A stretch of DNA of 64,000 bases. It comes from Mycolicibacterium cosmeticum (GTDB taxonomy: Bacteria > Actinomycetota > Actinomycetes > Mycobacteriales > Mycobacteriaceae). A program made the position numbers and the translations under genes. Under the pieces are notes generated by a model. It did no database searches, had not been told where the DNA came from, and saw only the letters and a program-made list of their open reading frames with translations. The stretch spans positions 1,364,001 through 1,428,000 of the forward strand of contig NZ_CCBB010000001.1 in assembly GCF_000613185.1 (NCBI RefSeq). The letters are read 5' to 3'. Below, in pieces: positions 47,103-54,429 of this stretch (within the stretch, counting starts at the first letter, position 1; each line of letters opens with the position of its first letter).

Positions 47103-47130
47103 ATGAGACATGTCACTTGATGTGTCTCAT
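47103..47130. promoter_or_regulatory. Inverted repeat over the cyp130 start
   Basis: ATGAGACA (47103-47110) and TGTCTCAT (47123-47130) are perfect inverted repeats with a 12-bp spacer, spanning the cyp130 ATG at 47110. A TetR gene lies directly downstream of cyp130; the repeat is a reasonable site for that regulator, or for a leaderless mRNA fold. Confidence 0.5.
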
Positions 47131-48339
47131 GCACCCAAGTTCCGGCTGGCCGGTGCCGACACCTGGGCGGACCCGTTCTCGATGTACGCGGCCCTGCGCG
47201 ACCACGACCCGGTGCACCACGTCATCCCGGACAATCCAGAGCACGACTATTACGTGCTGTCCCGGCACGCCGACATCTGGGCCGCCGCGCGCGACCACCA
47301 GACGTTCTCCTCTGCGCACGGGCTCACCGTCAACTACGGCGACCTGGAAATGATTGGCCTGCAGGATAATCCGCCCATGGTGATGCAGGATCCACCGGTG
47401 CACACCGAGTTCCGCAAGCTGGTGTCGCGCGGCTTCACCCCGCGTCAGGTGGAGGCCGTGGAGCCCAAGGTTCGCCGGTTCGTCGTCGATCGCATCGAGG
47501 GGTTGCGGTCCAACGGCGGCGGTGACATCGTCACCGAACTCTTCAAACCGCTGCCGTCGATGGTGGTGGCGCACTACCTCGGTGTCCCGGACGAGGACCG
47601 CGACCAGTTCGACGGCTGGACCGAGGCGATCGTCGCCGCGAACACCACCGAGGGTGGGATCGGCGGGGCGCTGGACACCCTGGGTGACGCCCTCGGCTCG
47701 ATGATGGCGTACTTCACCGCGCTCATCGAACGCCGTCGCGCCGAACCGGAGGACGACACGGTGTCACATCTGGTGGCCGCGGGCATCGGCGCCGACGGCG
47801 ATATCGCCGGGGTGCTGTCCATCCTGGCCTTCACTTTCACCATGGTGACCGGTGGCAACGACACCACCACCGGCATGCTCGGCGGTTCGGTGCAACTACT
47901 GCACCGCAATCCGGACCAACGGCGGCTGCTGGCAACCGATCCCGGCCTGATCCCCGATGCCATCGACGAGCTGCTGCGCCTGACCTCCCCGGTGCAATGC
48001 CTGGCCCGCACCGCCACCCGGGACGTCACCATCGGCGACACCACCATCCCCGCCGGCCGAAAGGCGTTGTTGCTCTACGGCTCCGGCAACCGTGACGAAC
48101 GCCAGTACGGCCCCGACGCCGCCGAACTGGACGTCACACGCCGGCCGCGCAATATCCTGACCTTCAGCCACGGTGCGCACCACTGCCTCGGCGCCGCTGC
48201 GGCCAGGATGCAGTCCAGGGTGGCACTGGAGGAACTGCTCACCCGCATACCGGATTTCACCGTCGACGAGGACGCCGTCGTGTGGGCCGGCGGCAGCTAC
48301 GTGCGCCGGCCGCTGTCCGTGCCGTTCACAGTAGGCTGA
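47110..48339 (+). CDS. cyp130: Cytochrome P450, CYP130 type (Rv1256c)
   Basis: A 409-residue bacterial P450. The heme loop is FSHGAHHCLGAAAARMQ (Cys359), the I-helix is FTFTMVTGGNDTTTGML, the K-helix ExxR is DELLRLTSPVQ. Long identical-looking runs (DYYVLSRHADIWAAARDHQTFSSAHGLTVNYG; VHTEFRKLVSRGFTPRQVE; ITELFKPLPSMVVAHYLGVP-type) fit CYP130 of Mtb. The natural substrate is unknown. It is followed after 4 bp by its TetR gene, as in Mtb by neighbouring Rv1255c. Confidence 0.93.
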   Translation: MSLDVSHAPKFRLAGADTWADPFSMYAALRDHDPVHHVIPDNPEHDYYVLSRHADIWAAARDHQTFSSAHGLTVNYGDLEMIGLQDNPPMVMQDPPVHTEFRKLVSRGFTPRQVEAVEPKVRRFVVDRIEGLRSNGGGDIVTELFKPLPSMVVAHYLGVPDEDRDQFDGWTEAIVAANTTEGGIGGALDTLGDALGSMMAYFTALIERRRAEPEDDTVSHLVAAGIGADGDIAGVLSILAFTFTMVTGGNDTTTGMLGGSVQLLHRNPDQRRLLATDPGLIPDAIDELLRLTSPVQCLARTATRDVTIGDTTIPAGRKALLLYGSGNRDERQYGPDAAELDVTRRPRNILTFSHGAHHCLGAAAARMQSRVALEELLTRIPDFTVDEDAVVWAGGSYVRRPLSVPFTVG

Positions 48340-48343
48340 ATCC

Positions 48344-48916
48344 ATGCCGGACTGGCTTGCCGAGCGGCGCACCGAGGCGGCCGCCGAACGCATCCTCGAC
48401 GCCGCCGACGATTTGTTCACCCGACAGGATGCCGCGACCGTCGGGATGAACGACATCGCCAGGGCCGCCGGCTGCTCACGCGCCACGCTCTACCGCTATT
48501 TCGAGAACCGCGACGTGCTCTACGCCGCCTACGTGCACCGGCAGGCTCAGCGGGTGTTCGCCGAGATCGCCGATCTGCTCACCGGGCTGACGGATCCGGA
48601 CGAACGGTTGGTCACCGGCATGCTCGCCGCCCTGGCCCGAGTGCGCGAAACCCCGGCGCTGGCATCGTGGTTCGCCAGTACCCAGCGTCCGATCGGTGGC
48701 GACATGGCCGAGCGCTCGGAGGTGATCCTCGCGCTGGTGACGGCTTTCCTGGGCGGCGACGACGGTGACGCCGAGATGCGGGCCCGCTGGGTGATCCGAA
48801 TTCTGGTGTCGCTGCTGCTGTTTCCCGGCCGCGATGCGGCCGACGAGCGCACCATGCTGGAGAGCTTCGTCGTCCCGACGGTCGGGGTCAGGCAGCCCAG
48901 TAGGCGCGCGCCTTGA
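48344..48916 (+). CDS. TetR family regulator (Rv1255c-type)
   Basis: A 190-residue TetR regulator with HTH RILDAADDLFTRQDAATVGMNDIARAAGCSRATLYRYFENRDVLYAAY. It starts 4 bp after the cyp130 stop, so it is in the same transcript and probably controls it. Its last 29 bp overlap the 3' end of the convergent siderophore-interacting protein gene. Effector unknown. Confidence 0.92.
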   Translation: MPDWLAERRTEAAAERILDAADDLFTRQDAATVGMNDIARAAGCSRATLYRYFENRDVLYAAYVHRQAQRVFAEIADLLTGLTDPDERLVTGMLAALARVRETPALASWFASTQRPIGGDMAERSEVILALVTAFLGGDDGDAEMRARWVIRILVSLLLFPGRDAADERTMLESFVVPTVGVRQPSRRAP

Positions 48917-49601
48917 GCGAGCGTTTCGGGATCTTGTAGTCGTCGCGCAGCACCTTGGCCACCGCGCGGGTGGTGCGGTTGTCGCAGGCGACCCAACCGA
49001 AGTGCTCGGACGCGTCGAACGCCGCCGCGGCCACCGCCTCGACGAGCGCCTCCCCCGCGTTCTTGCGGTCCACCCACGTGACACCGGGCCGCGCCACGGG
49101 CAGATCGCGGTCGTCGGCATGTGCGGACTCCAGGAACACCCGCGCGGGCGCGTCGCCGATGGCCTCCAGCAGGGAGTTGATGGCCGGCAGCGACGCGGTG
49201 TCGCCGACGATGACGTACCCCTCCGGCGCCGGGGCGGGCAACACGAAATCACTGCCCAGCACCGTCACCTCGAGCACATCGCCGGGTTGCGCCTCGATGG
49301 CCCACCGGGTGGCCAGACCCTCGTGCAGTGCGAAGTCGATGTCCACCGTGCCCGCAGCCGGATCCGGGTTGACCAACGTGTACCCGCGCTGGTGGGATTT
49401 CGCGCCATCGGGGAACCAGCCGCGGATCCACATGGTCGGATGGACGGGCCGGTCTGCCAGCAGTTCGGCTGCGGTGAAGTGCAGTCGCAGGTAATGCTGG
49501 GTGATCTGGGTCCGGCCGGTCACCGTCAGTTCGTAGTCGCCGCCGCGCCACAGTTTGACCAGCGCGCCGGACAGGCCGCGGGACGGTTTCTGCTCGGTCA
49601 A
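48888..49601 (-). CDS. Siderophore-interacting protein (FAD/NAD(P)H ferric reductase)
   Basis: A 237-residue SIP/ViuB-family flavoprotein that releases iron from ferric siderophores by reduction. The FAD motif is RGYTLVNPDPAAGTVDIDFALHEG; further features are VLGSDFVLPAPAPEGYVIVGDTASLPAINSLLEAI and the C-terminal WVACDNRTTRAVAKVLRDDYKIPKRSLKARAYW (family motif with Y-W end). The start is ATG 49601. An IdeR-like box begins 29 bp upstream, so iron repression is likely. It is the last gene of the acyl-hydroxamate group. Confidence 0.93.
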   Translation of the reverse strand: MTEQKPSRGLSGALVKLWRGGDYELTVTGRTQITQHYLRLHFTAAELLADRPVHPTMWIRGWFPDGAKSHQRGYTLVNPDPAAGTVDIDFALHEGLATRWAIEAQPGDVLEVTVLGSDFVLPAPAPEGYVIVGDTASLPAINSLLEAIGDAPARVFLESAHADDRDLPVARPGVTWVDRKNAGEALVEAVAAAAFDASEHFGWVACDNRTTRAVAKVLRDDYKIPKRSLKARAYWAA

Positions 49602-49629
49602 TGCAGCCCCCTCGATCCGGATGGATTAC

Positions 49630-49648
49630 TTAGGGCAGCATAACCTAT
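49630..49648 (-). promoter_or_regulatory. IdeR box-like iron regulator site
   Basis: TTAGGGCAGCATAACCTAT matches 14 of 19 positions of the IdeR consensus TTAGGTTAGGCTAACCTAA, with both outer arms (TTAGG, TAACCTA) intact. It lies 29-47 bp upstream of the siderophore-interacting gene and overlaps the stop codon of the N-monooxygenase. Confidence 0.72.
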
Positions 49649-50880
49649 GTCGACTGTGTGATGGCGGCCGCGATCTCCCCGCCCCGCACCGCGACGTTCG
49701 ACAACAGCGTCGCCCCGAGCCCGTGCGTGTGCTCGATCACCGATCCGTTCAGGTAGATGTCCCCGGCCGCACCCGGCCGACCCGCCAGCCGGTAGTCACG
49801 CGTCACCACCGGCAGCCCGCGCTCGTCGAACTCGTAATCGGCGGCCAGCGCACCGAGAAACGCCGCCACATCCGTCGGCGCGTACCCCGTCGCATAGACC
49901 ACCGCGTCACAGTGCAGCTCCTCCTCGTGCCGGTCGACGAGGCTGCGCACGGTCACCCGGACACCGTCGGCGTGCTCGGTGGCCTCGGTGATCTCCGACG
50001 CCCGGTGCAGGAACAGCCGGCGCTGCCCACTCACCCCCTCCTCGTAGACCAGCCCGTACAACTGCTCGATCAGGTCGACGTCGACGGCCGAATAGTTTGC
50101 CGAACGGTGATATTCCAGCAGCCGCCGGCGCACCGACTCGTCCGCACCGAAGAATTCGTCGACCGCCGCGGGGTCGAAGATGCCGTTCACGAACGCACTG
50201 TCATCGGCGAGGCTGTACCCGTAGCGGCCGAACACGGCATGCACCTGCGCCTGCGGCATGGTGCGATACAGGTACGCGACCACCTCGGCCGCGCTCTGCC
50301 CGGCCCCGACCACCGCGACGGACCGGACCGGACCCAGCCGGGCCAGCGCGCCGAGCAGTCCATGACTGTGAAAGCACCGTGATGTACACCGAATTCCGTT
50401 GGGCAGCACCGGTGTCAGACCCATCCCGAGCACCAGGTTGTCGGCCTGGACCACCGCACCGGCATGCGTGCGCACCGCGAAACCACCATCGGGGCCGCGC
50501 GCCAGGCACACCACCCGCTGCCCGTACCGCACATCGGCGGCGAAATGCGCCGCGGCCCAGTCCAGGTAATCGTGGAACTCGAGTCGGCTGGGGAACACGT
50601 CATGGCGGCCGATGAACTCGACCAGCCTGCCGCGCTCGGTCAGGTAATTGACGAAGGTGAAGTGACTCTGGGCATTTCGCAGTGTCGCCAGATCCTTGAG
50701 GAACGGAATCTGCATACGGGTACCGGGCAGCAGCATGTCGCGGTGCCAGCCGAACCTCGGCTGGGCCTCCAGGAAGCAGCCGTGCGCACCCCGCTCGGCC
50801 AGCGCGATGGCCAGTGCGAGATTGGCCGGCCCGAAACCGATGCCCAGCAGCCCGACACGCTCGGGTTCAGGCCGGGACAT
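49645..50880 (-). CDS. Lysine N6-/ornithine N5-monooxygenase (SidA/IucD/PvdA family)
   Basis: A 411-residue flavin N-hydroxylase. Family features: GIGFGPANLALAIAL (FAD), PRFGWHRDMLLPGTRMQIPFLKDLATLRNAQSHFTFVNYL, the NADPH site VAVVGAGQSAAEVVAYL, DDSAFVNGIFDPAAVDEFF and YATGY. It hydroxylates the side-chain amine of lysine or ornithine to make a hydroxamate precursor. Its GNAT partner overlaps it by 14 nt. No NRPS or IucA/C-type synthetase is near, so it is not a normal siderophore cluster. Confidence 0.93.
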   Translation of the reverse strand: MSRPEPERVGLLGIGFGPANLALAIALAERGAHGCFLEAQPRFGWHRDMLLPGTRMQIPFLKDLATLRNAQSHFTFVNYLTERGRLVEFIGRHDVFPSRLEFHDYLDWAAAHFAADVRYGQRVVCLARGPDGGFAVRTHAGAVVQADNLVLGMGLTPVLPNGIRCTSRCFHSHGLLGALARLGPVRSVAVVGAGQSAAEVVAYLYRTMPQAQVHAVFGRYGYSLADDSAFVNGIFDPAAVDEFFGADESVRRRLLEYHRSANYSAVDVDLIEQLYGLVYEEGVSGQRRLFLHRASEITEATEHADGVRVTVRSLVDRHEEELHCDAVVYATGYAPTDVAAFLGALAADYEFDERGLPVVTRDYRLAGRPGAAGDIYLNGSVIEHTHGLGATLLSNVAVRGGEIAAAITQST

Positions 50881-51676
50881 GGGTGCGGCTCAACCGTTCG
50901 AGATAGCGCCCGCGCACCATGTCCCGATTGATCAGGACCACGAAATCGGCCATGTCGAAATCCGGGTCGTACGAGGGCTCCCCACAGATCACCCCGCCGA
51001 TGCGCAGGCTGCCCGCCACCATCGGCGGCACCCGCACCCGGCCCGGTGACGGCATCTCGGCCAGACTCAAACCGTTGACCCGCAACGGGTTCCGCGGCAC
51101 CACCCGGAATTGCGCCGGCGCCGGATGGGCCCGGTACGCCTCGTCGAGCACACCGCGGACCAGCGCACCGCGCGGCCCGCCCGCTTCCATCCGGACCGAC
51201 AGGCAGCCGATCGCCCACAGGTAACCGGTGAGTTCCTGGTAGCGCAGGATGCCGGCCCACAGCATGCCCATGACCGCTCCGTTGCGGTGGTCGGGATGCA
51301 CACTGGCGCGGCCCAGTTCGACCAGCGACGGACGCAGCGCGTCGATACCGGGACTGACCTCGAAGATGGTGTCGGTGAACACCCCGCCCGCGGCCCGCGC
51401 ACCATCGGGCGGCAGCAGCCGATAGCAGCCCACGATCTGCCCGGTGGACTCTTCACGCGCCAGCAGATGATCGCTGTGCTCATCGAACTGGTCGACGTCG
51501 ATCATCTCGCCGGTGCGCCGTCCCCGCACGGCGTGTGGCAGCGCGGCGCCCAACTCCTCGGCGAAGGTCAGATACCGCAGCCGCTGCGCCGCCTCGATCT
51601 CGCCGGGATCGTCTGAGATCACGACGCTGTAGCGGCCGGACTCGGTCGCCGGGATCAACACGCCCCCACGCATCAT
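50867..51676 (-). CDS. OlsB-like N-acyltransferase (GNAT, hemolysin-like)
   Basis: A 269-residue acyltransferase related to OlsB and N-acyl amino acid synthases, which move a long acyl chain to the alpha-amino group of ornithine or a similar amino acid. Typical signatures are RLRYLTFAEELGA, VDQFDEHSDHLLAREESTGQIVGCYRLL, VELGRASVHPDHRNGAVMGMLWAGILRYQ and IGCLSVRME. A long C-terminal part (residues about 190-269) is typical of the family. Start is one of two ATGs (51676/51673); TACCTT lies 12 bp upstream as a possible -10. It overlaps the N-monooxygenase gene, so acyl transfer and N-hydroxylation are paired. Confidence 0.88.
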   Translation of the reverse strand: MMRGGVLIPATESGRYSVVISDDPGEIEAAQRLRYLTFAEELGAALPHAVRGRRTGEMIDVDQFDEHSDHLLAREESTGQIVGCYRLLPPDGARAAGGVFTDTIFEVSPGIDALRPSLVELGRASVHPDHRNGAVMGMLWAGILRYQELTGYLWAIGCLSVRMEAGGPRGALVRGVLDEAYRAHPAPAQFRVVPRNPLRVNGLSLAEMPSPGRVRVPPMVAGSLRIGGVICGEPSYDPDFDMADFVVLINRDMVRGRYLERLSRTHVPA

Positions 51677-51724
51677 GATTTGCCAAAGGTAAACCCATCG
51701 CGCCCCGGCCGGTGGCAGTTCCCG

Positions 51725-53293
51725 CTAATCCACCGACATCGGCGTCCGGTCCCGCGGGGTCCGTCGCGCACCGGTCCCCACCAGCATCGCGACCGCCGCG
51801 GTGGCGCCGGTGGCGACCACCGCGGCAGCCACCAGGGCGGCCTGCATCCCGGCCGCGCCGGCCTCCCTGGCGATCGTTGCCAATGTCGGCACCATCGGTC
51901 GCATTTCGACGGGCAGCACGTCGAGCACGCGCAGTCCCGCGCCGGCACCCAACCCGTCGGTGAGCAGCCGGGTCGGCTCCGCACCGAGTGCCGGCAGCGC
52001 GGAAAGCCGTGCGGCGGCGATGTCCCCGGCGGCCCGGCTGAACAGGGCCCCCAACCCGGCGACACCGGCGAGGATGCCGATCTGGCGCACGGTGCTCACC
52101 GTGCCGGTCGCCATGCCCGCATCTGGCACGGACACGAACCGCAGGGCCGCATCCGATGTGAGCGCCGACAATCCGCCCAGACCCAGACCGGCAACGACCG
52201 ACCCGGCGACGAAATGCGTCCACCCGGTGGCGGCGGTCACGCCGGTCATCATCCACATCCCCACCGCGATGAGCGCCACTCCGCCCGGAATGGCGACCAC
52301 TGCCGGCACCCACCGCGCCCCCAACATCGCCGCCGGTGCGCCGACGACGATCGCGACCGTCAGCGGTAGCGCCCGCAGGCCCGCGTCGAAGGGGCTGTAG
52401 CCCAACGTGTTCATGAAGTACAGCGCCAGATAGTTGGTGGATGCGATGAGCGTCCCGGTCGCGGCGAAGGCGGCCAGGCACACCCCGGCGAAACCGGCAT
52501 TGGCGAGCATCCGCACATCCAGAAGTGGTGCGGTGCTGCGGGTTTCGTGCCGCACGAACACCAGCAGCGCGACCAGGCAGACGACGCTCAGCGCGAGCAT
52601 CCGCGGACTGCCCCAGCCGTACCGGTTGCCCTCGATCAACACGTACACCCCGGCGAACAGACCGGCGGTCAGCACCACGGTGCCATGGATGTCGACCGGT
52701 CGGGCCTGCGGGGCAACGCTTTCCGTCACCGCGAAGACGGCGATCGCCAGCGCGACGATCCCGATCGGCAGGTTGATCAAGAAGATCGACGGCCAGCCGT
52801 ACGCGGTCACCAGCGCACCGCCCAACAGCGGACCGACCGCCCCACCGGCACCCATCATCGCCCCGTACAGCGCGATCGCGACGGACCGTCGGCGCGGTTC
52901 GGGAAACGCGGCGGCGATCATCGGCAGCGAGACACCGAGCAGCACCGCCCCGGCCGCACCCTGGACCGCGCGCAGACCGTTGAGAAATGCGATGCTGCGG
53001 GCCAGCGCGCACCCCGCCGAGGCGAACAGGAACACGATCATGCCGCCCAGGTACAGCCGTCGCCGGCCGATCCGGTCCCCCAGCGTCGCCGCCGAGAGCA
53101 ACAGCCCCGCCATCGGCAGCGCGTACGCGTCGACCACCCATTGCAGGCCGGACAGCCGGGCATCCAACGAGGCCTGGATGTCGGCGAGTGCCGCGGCCAC
53201 GATCGTCATGTCCAGCAGCAGCATGAAGACCGCCAGGCAGACCGCGGCCAGGGTCAGGCGGGCGCCACGCTCGGGGTGCCCGCCGGTGGCCAT
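51725..53293 (-). CDS. MFS transporter, DHA2/EmrB type
   Basis: A 522-residue MFS protein with about 14 helices. Motif A is GDRIGRRRLYLGGM and motif C-like GAMMGAGGAVGPLLGGALVTAYGWPSIFLINLPIG, typical of DHA2 drug/H+ antiporters. The ATG (53293) overlaps the stop of the acyltransferase-3 gene by 1 nt. It lies 48 bp upstream of the OlsB-like gene, so export of the acylated, hydroxylated amino acid is an attractive but unproved idea. Confidence 0.9.
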   Translation of the reverse strand: MATGGHPERGARLTLAAVCLAVFMLLLDMTIVAAALADIQASLDARLSGLQWVVDAYALPMAGLLLSAATLGDRIGRRRLYLGGMIVFLFASAGCALARSIAFLNGLRAVQGAAGAVLLGVSLPMIAAAFPEPRRRSVAIALYGAMMGAGGAVGPLLGGALVTAYGWPSIFLINLPIGIVALAIAVFAVTESVAPQARPVDIHGTVVLTAGLFAGVYVLIEGNRYGWGSPRMLALSVVCLVALLVFVRHETRSTAPLLDVRMLANAGFAGVCLAAFAATGTLIASTNYLALYFMNTLGYSPFDAGLRALPLTVAIVVGAPAAMLGARWVPAVVAIPGGVALIAVGMWMMTGVTAATGWTHFVAGSVVAGLGLGGLSALTSDAALRFVSVPDAGMATGTVSTVRQIGILAGVAGLGALFSRAAGDIAAARLSALPALGAEPTRLLTDGLGAGAGLRVLDVLPVEMRPMVPTLATIAREAGAAGMQAALVAAAVVATGATAAVAMLVGTGARRTPRDRTPMSVD

Positions 53294-54429
53294 CAGCGCA
53301 CCCGGGTGACGCGGTGCAGTAACCAGGCCAGCGGGATGGTGACCACCATGGTCCAGAAGAACAGCCACCACATGGGCCCGGTGTACACCGGGCGCTGCAG
53401 GATCTCCACCATCACGACTTCCATCAGCACCAGGTGGATGAGGAAGATTTCGTAGGAGATCTCGCCGAGGAACACCATCGGCCTGCTGCCCAGCAGCCGG
53501 GAATACCAACCGCGGTTGCCCAGGGCCAACGGCGCCACCACCAGGGTGGCGATGACGGCGTAGAAGACCGTCTTGACCACGGCCTCACTGAGCTTGGCCG
53601 GCGAGGTGGTCGGTTCACCGGCGATCGGGGTCGACGCGATGAGGTAACTGATCAGCGCCAGCGGGAGGCACACCACGGCATAGGCCCGGACCCGCATCGC
53701 CTGCAACACCGCCAGCAGCATGCCGCCCAGGAACCAGGCCAGATACGTCGGCAACCACAGCCGCGCGCCGTCGGGCAATCCGTGGGTGGTGTGCACCAAC
53801 GCCAGCCAGGCCGGGCTGATCAACGCCAGCCCGAACAACCCGGCAAGCAGCAGACCCGGCCGCCAGCGCCGCCGGCACAACACCACCAGCAGCAGCCACG
53901 CCAGCACCGGAAGCGCCACGTAGAACGCCGCCTCCACCGCCAGACTCCACATCTGGGTCAGACCCTGGTGCAGATAGGAGAACAGGTAGTTGTCGGTGTA
54001 GATCTGCGTGAGGGTCAGGTTGCGCAGCAGGCCGGTCCAGTTGTGGCCGGGATTCGGCCCGGCCTCGCGGAAGTGGTAGACGGCGTAGGCCGCCAGCACC
54101 GTGACCACGTAGGCCGGCATGATGCGGCGCACTCGGTGCCAGGCATACCGGCGCACCGACGGGGGTGGCATGCCCGCCCTCGCCCGATCCACCCACGGCT
54201 TGAACAACAGATAACCCGACAACACGAAGAAGATCGGCACACCGATCTCGGCGCGGGACAGCAGCAGTCCGACGTAGCCGTCGTTGTACCTGCCGGTGGT
54301 GTAGGCCGCGTGGGTGAGCACCACCAGCAGTGCGGCCAGGGCCCGCACCCCGGTGAGGGACGCGACACGGTCGACCGTGGTGACCGACTCCAGACCACCC
54401 TGCTCGCGGATTCCGGATTGCAGCGTCAC
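53293..54429 (-). CDS. Acyltransferase-3 family (OafA/YrhL-like) membrane protein (Rv1254-type)
   Basis: A 378-residue, roughly ten-helix membrane acyltransferase. Family motifs are RVASLTGVRALAALLVVLTHA, IGVPIFFVLSGYLLFKPW, RRIMPAYVVTVL, QMWSLAVEAAFYVALPVLAWL and LGEISYEIFLIHLVLME. Such enzymes acylate cell-surface sugars or lipids. The GTG start overlaps the deaD stop (GTGA); the MFS gene starts in its stop. In Mtb the gene next to deaD is a similar acyltransferase. Confidence 0.9.
   Translation of the reverse strand: MTLQSGIREQGGLESVTTVDRVASLTGVRALAALLVVLTHAAYTTGRYNDGYVGLLLSRAEIGVPIFFVLSGYLLFKPWVDRARAGMPPPSVRRYAWHRVRRIMPAYVVTVLAAYAVYHFREAGPNPGHNWTGLLRNLTLTQIYTDNYLFSYLHQGLTQMWSLAVEAAFYVALPVLAWLLLVVLCRRRWRPGLLLAGLFGLALISPAWLALVHTTHGLPDGARLWLPTYLAWFLGGMLLAVLQAMRVRAYAVVCLPLALISYLIASTPIAGEPTTSPAKLSEAVVKTVFYAVIATLVVAPLALGNRGWYSRLLGSRPMVFLGEISYEIFLIHLVLMEVVMVEILQRPVYTGPMWWLFFWTMVVTIPLAWLLHRVTRVR

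Noticed and set aside
48888..53293. A standard mycobactin or hydroxamate NRPS siderophore cluster
   Set aside because: No NRPS, salicylate or IucA/C-type synthetase gene is in the window.
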